Assembly (NCBI GenBank): GCA_002898975.1
Contig: BEID01000041.1
Coordinates: forward strand, 1 to 8,354
DNA from: a bacterium HR27
GTDB taxonomy: Bacteria > Chloroflexota > Chloroflexia > Thermomicrobiales > Thermomicrobiaceae
Length of the DNA: 8,354 bases
Reading direction: 5' to 3'
The notes under the pieces are model-generated. The model was not told the DNA's origin and did no database searches. It saw nothing but the letters and a program-made list of their open reading frames with translations. The position numbers and the translations under genes were made by a program. This document shows, piece by piece, positions 1-5,245 of the stretch (position 1 is the stretch's first letter; every line of letters starts with the position of its first letter).

Positions 1-434
1 CCGGCCCGGCCGCGCGGTGGGTGGACCCGCACGGCCACCCGTACCCGGCGAGTCCGGCCGAGTCACTCGCCGCAGCTCTCGCAACGCGAGCCGGGCTGCG
101 AGCGCGCGTGATTCGCCCCAACGCGCTCGCCCGCTCGTTCACCGCCGCAGCGTGCCCGCTCGATCGCGAGGAAGCACGAGCGATCGGTCGTACCGCCGTG
201 GCTTGGGCACGAGCCGGACAGCAGGCCGTGATGGTCGCCATCCAGCGTCTCTCGAACGAGCCGTACCGTGTCGAGTTCCGCCCCGTCGGAATCGAGGCGG
301 TGGCAGCCCGGGAGCGACTGCTCCCCGGCGACTTCATCGGTTCGGACGACCGCAGCGTTACCGAAGCGTTCCGCTCTTACGCTCGACCGCTCCTCGGGCA
401 TCTCGATGCCGAGGAGCCGCTCCTCTTCGATTGA
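1..434 (+). CDS. 6-phosphofructokinase, probably PPi-dependent long form (3' part only)
   Basis: Partial gene: the reading frame is open from position 3 to the TGA at 432-434, so the N-terminal two thirds (nucleotide site and catalytic loop) lie outside the window. The visible 143 or so residues match the C-terminal end of the roughly 400-residue PPi-type phosphofructokinases. Seen in order are DPHGHPYPASPAESLA (family pattern D-fGH-qlgg-g-La), DREEARAIGRTAVAWA, QQAVMVAIQR, then YRVEFRPVGIEAVAARERLLPGDFI and VTEAFRSYARPLLG. These enzymes phosphorylate fructose 6-phosphate to the 1,6-bisphosphate in cytosolic glycolysis, often reversibly with pyrophosphate. Phosphoryl donor choice cannot be read because the donor-site motif is missing. 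The segment that usually reads as a QRS-type motif here reads LARS, keeping the Arg but not the Gln. The gene ends 17 bp before the end of the convergent small monooxygenase gene. Confidence 0.8.
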   Translation, partial: GPAARWVDPHGHPYPASPAESLAAALATRAGLRARVIRPNALARSFTAAACPLDREEARAIGRTAVAWARAGQQAVMVAIQRLSNEPYRVEFRPVGIEAVAARERLLPGDFIGSDDRSVTEAFRSYARPLLGHLDAEEPLLFD

Positions 435-451
435 CGACCGGCGAGGGACGA

Positions 452-745
452 TCAGATGACCACGTATCCCTCGCCGTCACGCTCCACCAACCGCCGCGCA
501 TAGCGCTCGAAATCGGGCAAGCGTGGCAACAGCTCCCCGAAGAGACGCTCGTTGAACGCGTTGTGTGCCTCCCGGCTCACCCAGCGCTCCACCCACACGT
601 ACCGCTGTGCTTCGTCCAGCCGAACCAGTTCCGAGGAAACGCAACCCTCAGCTTCCCGCGCCGCGGCGATCAGGACTCGAAAGGCCTGCTCGAACTCCGG
701 CTGCATCCCTTCCTCGAGCTCGAAGAAGCTCAGATCGACGAACAT
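452..745 (-). CDS. Antibiotic biosynthesis monooxygenase (ABM) domain protein, 97 aa
   Basis: A 97-residue single-domain protein of the dimeric alpha-beta ABM/YgiN-like fold. The family pattern is visible: an N-terminal beta strand (MFVDLSFFEL), a helix rich in E/F/A around residues 15-32 (FEQAFRVLIAAAREAEGC), a second strand with VRLDEAQRYVWVERWVSREA (residues 41-60), then HNAFNERLFGELLPRLPDF. The W-x-E-x-W segment followed by a helix beginning near an invariant His (H61) is typical. Members are small quinol or polyketide oxygenases or heme-degrading proteins; substrate cannot be assigned. The start at 745 is chosen because GGGGGAGG lies just upstream on the minus strand (spacer short, about 3 nt) and because the longer frame back to 865 adds 40 residues with no domain similarity. 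It is convergent with the phosphofructokinase gene and divergent from the racemase gene. Confidence 0.75.
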   Translation of the reverse strand: MFVDLSFFELEEGMQPEFEQAFRVLIAAAREAEGCVSSELVRLDEAQRYVWVERWVSREAHNAFNERLFGELLPRLPDFERYARRLVERDGEGYVVI

Positions 746-912
746 CGACCTCCCCCGTCCGCTCTTCTCGCTATCCTGCGTCGCCGATGGAACGAGCGTC
801 AACCGTGCCGCAGCGCCGACCAGAGCTGTCGAGAACGGGACAGCACGCTCCATCGGACACCGCACAACTGAACGAACCGGTACACTCTTCGAGAAGGAGG
901 TGGGGCAGGCCG
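746..912. other. Divergent intergenic region between ABM gene and racemase gene
   Basis: This 167-bp spacer must hold the start signals for two divergent genes. On the minus strand TTGACG (802-797) is a good -35, but the best -10 at 18 bp spacing is only CAGGAT (778-773). On the plus strand TACACT (881-886) is a possible -10 without a convincing -35 at standard spacing. The string AGAAGGAGGTG (892-902) is a near-perfect Shine-Dalgarno sequence for the racemase gene. No operator dyad was recognised. Confidence 0.4.
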
Positions 913-1653
913 ATGCACCGACGAACGATCGGCATTCTCGGCGGCATGGGACCGCTCGCTACGGCGGAGTTCTACCGGCGGATCGTGCTACGCACTCCGG
1001 CGCGCTCGGATCAGGAGCATCTCCATGTCATTCTCGATGCCGACCCGACGATACCCGACCGTACAGCCGCGTTGCTCGGGCGCGGCCTCGATCCCACCCC
1101 TGCCCTCATCGCTGCCGCACGCCGACTCGAAGCCGCTGGTGCCGACTTTCTCGTCGTGCCGTGCAACACGGCCCACGCATTCCTTCCGGCAGTGCAGGCA
1201 GCGATCACTGTACCGATCCTCGATATGATCGCTGAAGTGGCTGCTGCGATCGCCCAGCGTTACCCGCCCGCAACACGCATCGGACTGCTGGCGACGGAAG
1301 GAACGATCGCGACTGGCCTCTATGACCGGGCGCTGTCTCGGTATCACTTCCAGCTCGTCGTGCCCGACGAAGCGGTCCAGCGCCTGGTCAACCAGGCGAT
1401 CGAGCGGGTCAAGCAGGGACTCCTCGATCGCCAGACGGCAGCGCTCGTTTCCCCTGCAGTCGATCGACTCGCACGAGAGGGAGTTGCTGCCATCGTCATC
1501 GGCTGCACGGAATTGTCACTGCTGCCGGAGTGGCAAGCCGACCTGCCGTTCGTGGACGCGACCACGATTCTCGCTGATGCCGCTGTCGCGATCGGCCTCG
1601 GCCAACGGCCTCTGCCGGCACCGCTGTCCGCGACGTGCCTCGCTTCGACCTGA
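913..1653 (+). CDS. Aspartate/glutamate racemase family protein, 246 aa
   Basis: Full-length cofactor-independent amino acid racemase of the Asp/Glu/hydantoin racemase superfamily. It would interconvert L- and D-aspartate (or glutamate) in the cytosol by a two-cysteine, two-base mechanism. The N-terminus reads IGILGGMGPLATAEFYRRI (residues 6-24), the signature of bacterial aspartate racemases. The first catalytic cysteine is C84 in VVPCNTAH and the second is C198 in IVIGCTELSLL. TRIGLLATEGTI (121-132) opens the second half of the pseudo-symmetric fold. About 230-250 residues is the normal family size. The ATG at 913 is chosen because the glycine-rich motif starts right after it and AGAAGGAGGTG precedes it by about 11 nt. 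The frame is open further upstream to 565, but that part has no family similarity. Specificity (Asp or Glu) is inferred from the GGMGP motif and is not certain. It is probably monocistronic, since a hairpin-rich 70-bp gap follows. Confidence 0.9.
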   Translation: MHRRTIGILGGMGPLATAEFYRRIVLRTPARSDQEHLHVILDADPTIPDRTAALLGRGLDPTPALIAAARRLEAAGADFLVVPCNTAHAFLPAVQAAITVPILDMIAEVAAAIAQRYPPATRIGLLATEGTIATGLYDRALSRYHFQLVVPDEAVQRLVNQAIERVKQGLLDRQTAALVSPAVDRLAREGVAAIVIGCTELSLLPEWQADLPFVDATTILADAAVAIGLGQRPLPAPLSATCLAST

Positions 1654-1657
1654 CCCA

Positions 1658-1691
1658 CGCCGACGCACGAGCCTGTACACTTGAGTCGGCG
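1658..1691. promoter_or_regulatory. Candidate operator dyad around a possible -10 ahead of the copper/redox cluster
   Basis: Two perfect 7-bp inverted arms, CGCCGAC (1658-1664) and GTCGGCG (1685-1691), are separated by 20 bp that contain TACACT (1676-1681), a possible -10 hexamer. No good -35 stands at 16-18 bp. The position, about 35-65 bp before the first gene of the cluster, fits repressor or metalloregulator control, but this is inference from symmetry alone. The arms could also fold as an RNA stem. Confidence 0.35.
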
Positions 1692-1693
1692 AC

Positions 1694-1712
1694 GGCGGCT
1701 CGCGCAGCCGCC
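1694..1712 (+). other. Strong GC hairpin directly upstream of the first cluster gene's RBS
   Basis: GGCGGCT (1694-1700) and AGCCGCC (1706-1712) form a perfect 7-bp stem with a CGCGC loop. It lies between the racemase stop (1653) and the start at 1724, and abuts the AGGGG Shine-Dalgarno (1713-1717). There is no T-tract after it, so a canonical intrinsic terminator is unlikely. It may be a 5'-leader structure affecting translation of the His-rich peptide. Confidence 0.5.
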
Positions 1713-1723
1713 AGGGGTATGCG

Positions 1724-2080
1724 ATGCGTCGGCTGCTGGCGACGAACCTCGCGCTTTTCGTACTCGTAACCTGCTTCGGTCTACTCCTCTTCCCTACCGA
1801 GTGCACCTGTGGTGCGGCCGAACCACATCCGCACGTCCTGTTCGCCCTGCCGGGCCATCACCACGGCCAGCATACCCATCATCACAACATGAAGGAGAGC
1901 GGTGCTGCTGTCGTTTTCACCGTACCGACCGGATCGCTGAACCCCGCTGTCCCAGTCGCCACGCTCCCCACGCTCATCGTTCCCCTCGTGGCTTCGGTCA
2001 AGCGGCAGAGTACCGTGGCCAGGGAAACACGGTCTCCTCGCTGGTTACCAGTACCCGAACTACCCCCACCGCGCCCATGA
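1724..2080 (+). CDS. Small exported histidine-rich protein, putative metal-binding, 118 aa
   Basis: No named family was recognised. The N-terminus (residues 1-25) is a basic start MRRLL followed by a hydrophobic stretch to LLLFP, so it is a signal peptide or membrane anchor. C17, C27 and C29 lie in or just after it. Residues 35-54 contain nine histidines, including HHHGQHTHHH at 45-54, a natural Cu/Zn/Ni-chelating strip. A second hydrophobic stretch follows (about 71-91), then a short tail with PELPPPRP. It resembles in style the small His-rich exported proteins (DUF2946-like) found beside copper genes, but the similarity is of composition, not of a clear motif. The start at 1724 has AGGGG six bases upstream. 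It is the first gene of the cluster, with 55 bp to the YtkA-like lipoprotein. A role in periplasmic metal buffering is inferred from histidines and neighbours. Confidence 0.6.
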   Translation: MRRLLATNLALFVLVTCFGLLLFPTECTCGAAEPHPHVLFALPGHHHGQHTHHHNMKESGAAVVFTVPTGSLNPAVPVATLPTLIVPLVASVKRQSTVARETRSPRWLPVPELPPPRP

Positions 2081-2135
2081 GGCCTCCGGGGTCACAGGTC
2101 GAGACTGAGTTGCACGAAAGCGTTAGGAGGGCACG

Positions 2136-2582
2136 GTGGGCACACGTTGGACGGTGCTGTTGATCATCCTCTCGCTCGTTTCCCTCGTCCCGCTGACCGC
2201 GGCGTGCCGCAGGGGAGAGGCAACCGCGAGCGTGCACGTCGAGGTCGTCGCAATCGACCCGTCTCCACCGACGGTTGGCCCAGCGACGGTGCGTTTCCGC
2301 CTCCAAGACAGCACCGAGGGGAAGCCCGTGGTGGGGCTCGGCACGGTCGAAGTCGAGGGAACGATGTCGCATGCCGGTATGGAGCCGGTCATCACCACGG
2401 CACGTGAAGAGGAAGACGGTGTGTACGTGACGGAGGGTTTCACGTTCACGATGGGCGGGGACTGGATACTCATCGTGCGCGGCACCTGGAATGGACAACG
2501 GTTCGAGGCCCGGGCCGAGATTCCGAACGTTCGCAGCAGCGCCGCCACACCGGTGCACCAACATGGGACGGTGAGACCATGA
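2136..2582 (+). CDS. YtkA-like lipoprotein, putative periplasmic copper-binding protein, 148 aa
   Basis: A 148-residue exported protein with a GTG start and a clear TAGGAGGG Shine-Dalgarno about 5 nt upstream. Residues 1-23 form a hydrophobic signal segment ending LTAAC, so C24 is the likely lipidated cysteine (the lipobox is imperfect, with Thr at -3). The rest fits the YtkA-like/FixH-like beta-sandwich: residues 48-58 GPATVRFRL, 68-82 with a conserved methionine/histidine strip, 94-99 DGVYVT and 105-113 TMGGDWILI, matching the family pattern G-Y-x(n)-M-x-GdW. M77, H79 and M82 make an M-x-H-x-x-M motif suited to Cu(I), and H141/H143 add a tail pair. YtkA domains sit in proteins next to cytochrome oxidase and copper genes. 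The stop overlaps the next start by 4 bp (ATGA), so translation is coupled to the polyferredoxin gene. Copper binding is inferred. Confidence 0.7.
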   Translation: MGTRWTVLLIILSLVSLVPLTAACRRGEATASVHVEVVAIDPSPPTVGPATVRFRLQDSTEGKPVVGLGTVEVEGTMSHAGMEPVITTAREEEDGVYVTEGFTFTMGGDWILIVRGTWNGQRFEARAEIPNVRSSAATPVHQHGTVRP

Positions 2583-4030
2583 ACCGCACGACAGTGCTGG
2601 GTAGCACATCTCGCCAGGGCTGGGGCGAGCTCACGCAGTGGCCCCTGCTCGGCTGGGTGCTCCGCTGGCGACACGCACGGACAACCGCCCAGACGGTGTT
2701 GTTGCTTCTCGCGGGACTCGTCCTGTACGATGGCTTTTTCGGTCCCTCCCTCGCCCCCAAGAATCTGGCCGGAACGCTGCCCTGGGTCCACTGGCGCGGG
2801 TTCGTCGTGCTCGCGCTGCTCCTCGCCGGCAATCTGTTCTGCTTTGCCTGCCCCTTCATGCTGCCACGGCGACTGGCCCAGCAGCTGTTCCGGCCCACGC
2901 GCTCCTGGCCGCGCTGGCTGCCAGGCAAATGGGTCGCTGTCACGCTCCTTGTCGGGTTTTTCTGGGCCTACGAGGCCTTCGATCTCTGGGCTAGCCCCCT
3001 GCTGACCGCCTGGGTGGCGCTCGCTTACTTCGTCGCTGCCTTCGTCATCGACGGCTTCTTCCGCGGGGCTGCTTTCTGCAAGCATGTCTGCCCGATCGGG
3101 CAGTTCAACTTCGTCGGGTCATTGCTCTCACCAACTGAAGTACGCATTCGCGACGCATCGATGTGCCAGCGCTGCCGAACCAAAGACTGTATCCGCGGCC
3201 GGTTCGATGCGAACCAGCGGCTCGTCCAGCGTGGCTGCGAGCTCGGTCTCTACCAGCCAGCCAAGATCGGAAACCTCGACTGCACGTTTTGTCTCGATTG
3301 CCTGCATGCCTGCCCGTACGGGAACGTCGGCATCCGCTGGCGTCTCCCGCTCAAGACAGAAATGGATCCCGAAACTCTGCGCTCCGGCATCGGCCACCTG
3401 CACACCCGACCAGACTGGGCAACGCTCGTTCTCGTCCTCGTCGCGCTCGGATTCCTCAATGCGTTCGGCATGGTTAGCCCCGTCTACCGTTTCCTCGAGT
3501 GGCTGAGCCAAACGCTGCACATCAGTAGCGAGCCTGCGCTCCTGGCCATCGTCTTCGTCGGGGCACTCGCTGCACTCGCGCTCGCGATCGGCCTGGCCAG
3601 CCAGCTGACGCGGGTGCTCGCACCCGTACCCGGCCCCCGTTGGGTCGCGACACGCTTCGTTTATACACTGGCGCCGCTCGGTTTCGGGATGTGGTCGGCA
3701 CACTATCTTTTCCACTTCTTCACCGGCGCCCTCACGCTGCTCCCGCTGGCGCAACAGTTCGTCCTCGACCTGACCGGGCAGGCGATCCTCGGCCAACCGG
3801 CCTGGCACCTGGCGAGTCTTCTACCGATCGCCACGACGACCGACCTCGTTCTGATCGTGCTGGCACTCGGCTATTTCGGCTCGCTGGTCTGGACGATGCA
3901 GCTCGCAACGCGGTACCGGCTCGGCTTGCTGGCCATACTGCCCTGGATCGGTCTCCAGACAGGACTCTTCGTCGTCGGTATCTGGCTCCTCGGACAACCG
4001 ATGGAGATGCGGGGTACACTGCTCGGCTGA
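2579..4030 (+). CDS. FixG/CcoG/NapH-like membrane polyferredoxin with extra C-terminal membrane domain, 483 aa
   Basis: Polytopic iron-sulfur protein. The N-terminal half has about four membrane helices (roughly 38-57, 73-90, 118-136, 141-162). Cysteine motifs CFACP (C88, C91) and CKHVCP (C167, C171) lie at helix ends, as in NapH, NosR and CcoG. Next is a ferredoxin region with C196/C199/C204 (CQRCRTKDC), C220, and a full C-x2-C-x2-C-x3-CP at C235, C238, C241, C245, enough for two [4Fe-4S] clusters. Residues 279 to 472 are five or six more hydrophobic helices with H375/H379 in SAHYLFHFF. CcoG proteins normally end in a soluble Ig-like domain, so this C-terminus is different. Relatives pass electrons across or at the membrane; CcoG is described as a cupric reductase for cbb3 oxidase assembly. 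A copper-reducing or quinol-linked electron-transfer role here is inferred from family and neighbours. The ATG lies in the ATGA overlap with the upstream lipoprotein gene. Confidence 0.8.
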   Translation: MNRTTVLGSTSRQGWGELTQWPLLGWVLRWRHARTTAQTVLLLLAGLVLYDGFFGPSLAPKNLAGTLPWVHWRGFVVLALLLAGNLFCFACPFMLPRRLAQQLFRPTRSWPRWLPGKWVAVTLLVGFFWAYEAFDLWASPLLTAWVALAYFVAAFVIDGFFRGAAFCKHVCPIGQFNFVGSLLSPTEVRIRDASMCQRCRTKDCIRGRFDANQRLVQRGCELGLYQPAKIGNLDCTFCLDCLHACPYGNVGIRWRLPLKTEMDPETLRSGIGHLHTRPDWATLVLVLVALGFLNAFGMVSPVYRFLEWLSQTLHISSEPALLAIVFVGALAALALAIGLASQLTRVLAPVPGPRWVATRFVYTLAPLGFGMWSAHYLFHFFTGALTLLPLAQQFVLDLTGQAILGQPAWHLASLLPIATTTDLVLIVLALGYFGSLVWTMQLATRYRLGLLAILPWIGLQTGLFVVGIWLLGQPMEMRGTLLG

Positions 4031-4043
4031 GAGCGAGGTTCCG

Positions 4044-4610
4044 ATGCATCGCTCGGTACGGTGGGCGTTCGTGACCATCCTGGCTATCGTGCTGCTGGCA
4101 GTGCCCATGCCGGCACAGGCCAACGGTGGGCAAGTACGCATCGCCAACCAGCCGATCGGCCCGTACGAGGTCACAGTCTTCACGAGTCCGGTGCCGCTCC
4201 GCACCGGAACGGTCGACGTGAGCGTGCTCCTCCAGCGTGCTGACACAAAACAGATCGTCGACGGTGCGGAGATCGTGCTCTGGATCGAGCCAGCGACAGG
4301 TGGCGCACCGCAGCAGTACCCAGTAACGCGTGACCAGGCGACGAACAAGCTCTACTATGCTGCTGAGTTCTCGCTCGACCGCCCCGGCGAATACCTGTTC
4401 CGACTGGAGATACGGGCACCTGAGGCCGCCGGTACCGTCAGCTTCACGGCTACGGTCGAGAAGGCTCGCACCGGCTTCTGGCAGGCCTGGTGGTTCTGGG
4501 CACTCGTCGGCGTGGCTTCGGTGATCCTTCTCTGGTGGCTCTTCGGCCGTACGACGCCCGCGCGAGCCGGATCCCCGACCGAAATCGCGGACCGAACGAG
4601 GAGGCGATGA
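4044..4610 (+). CDS. Exported, membrane-anchored Ig-like/YtkA-like protein, 188 aa
   Basis: The signal peptide is clear: MHRSVR, a hydrophobic core at residues 8-22 and an A-x-A site (AQA before N27). Residues 28-140 form an all-beta domain: QPIGPYEVTVFTSPVPLRTGTVDVSVLLQ (read in two parts), DGAEIVLWIEP, then KLYYAAEFSLDRPGEYLFRLEI, in the manner of YtkA/FixH/CopC-like sandwiches. Residues 146-167 (FWQAWWFWALVG onward) are one membrane helix, followed by a basic tail ending RTRRR on the cytoplasmic side. This gives an outward-facing domain on a C-terminal anchor. Unlike the upstream lipoprotein the domain has almost no Met or His, so it is probably structural or a docking partner and not a copper carrier. 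The start has GAGCGAGG 5 nt upstream. It lies 13 bp after the polyferredoxin gene, and its TGA shares one base with the start of the SCO-like gene. The function is not known. Confidence 0.65.
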   Translation: MHRSVRWAFVTILAIVLLAVPMPAQANGGQVRIANQPIGPYEVTVFTSPVPLRTGTVDVSVLLQRADTKQIVDGAEIVLWIEPATGGAPQQYPVTRDQATNKLYYAAEFSLDRPGEYLFRLEIRAPEAAGTVSFTATVEKARTGFWQAWWFWALVGVASVILLWWLFGRTTPARAGSPTEIADRTRRR

Positions 4611-5245
4611 TGCCTCGGACGCTACGCACCGTATCGTGGGTCGTTGCGCTTCTGGCTGTGCTCGCCACCGGTGCCGGGTACCTCTATGGCTGGTACCAGG
4701 CTCAGCAGGCCGACGCCTGGGCGCTCGAGCTCGACGGCCGGCCTGCGCCGAGCTTCACCCTTGCGAGTCACGGAGAGCAAACAGTCAGGCTCGATGATCT
4801 CACCGGCCGGATGGTGGGCTTGACGTTCGTCCATTGCTGGTGCACGGATAGGTATTCGGGCGACTCCGATCCGCTGGTTGCTGCACACCGAGAACCGTCA
4901 CTAAACGTTGCGGAGCAGGTAGCGCTGGTGACTGTGACCGCCGTTCCGGAGTGCGCGAGAACGGGCCCCATCGACCGGGTCGGAGACCCGAGCGACCCCG
5001 CTGGCTCACGGACCTCGACCTGATGACGGGTAAAGACTCGAGCCAGCGCAACCTGACCTCGCGGGCACCCGCCCCGGGGTTGCCCGTTGCGAGCAGGCGC
5101 GGAAACCACTCTTGACCGTTCGGTGTGGGCAGTGCTCGATCGGGAGAACAGAGACACCCTCCTGATCCGCGGCGAGGCACTCGAGTCCGAATCGTTCGCT
5201 CGTGTCCTCGAGCACCTCGCCGCAGCCCGTGTGTTCAGTCAGTAA
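4610..5245 (+). pseudogene. Decayed SCO1/SenC (PrrC) family copper-chaperone gene
   Basis: SCO proteins are membrane-anchored thioredoxin-fold copper chaperones/thiol reductases for CuA-type sites. The N-terminal part is well kept: membrane anchor (residues 9-27), GRPAPSFTLASHGEQTVRLD (43-62), then GLTFVHCWCTD, with C78 as the first cysteine of the family's C-x3-CP motif. The second cysteine position is Y82 (codon TAT at 4853) and the following Pro is S83; each could arise by one transition. After VALVTVTAVPE (104-114), where V-T-V-DPERDTP is expected, the similarity collapses and TGA stops occur at 5021 and 5024, with another at 5054. In the same frame from about 5108 to the TAA at 5243-5245, RSVWAVLDRE then LLIRGEALESESFARVLEHL resembles the SCO C-terminal strand and helix, but lacks the copper-binding His. 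Start 4610 is preferred over 4607 for spacing from GAGGAGG (4598-4604). A truncated 137-residue product ending at 5023 is possible. Confidence 0.7.
5062..5086. other. GC-rich hairpin inside the SCO remnant
   Basis: CGGGCACCC (5062-5070) pairs with GGG-T-TGCCCG (5077-5086) to give nine base pairs with one bulged T and a small GC loop. It lies after the premature stops of the SCO-like frame and about 150 bp past the end of the convergent aminotransferase gene. No T-tract follows on either strand, so it is at best a non-canonical terminator. Confidence 0.35.

Noticed and set aside
565..912. N-terminal extension of the racemase frame by 116 codons.
   Set aside because: The racemase motif begins right after the ATG at 913, which has a strong Shine-Dalgarno; the extension overlaps the ABM gene antisense and has no family similarity.
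2123..3085. A 320-codon minus-strand open frame opposite the lipoprotein and polyferredoxin genes.
   Set aside because: It has no domain and lies antisense to two well-supported genes coupled by an ATGA overlap.
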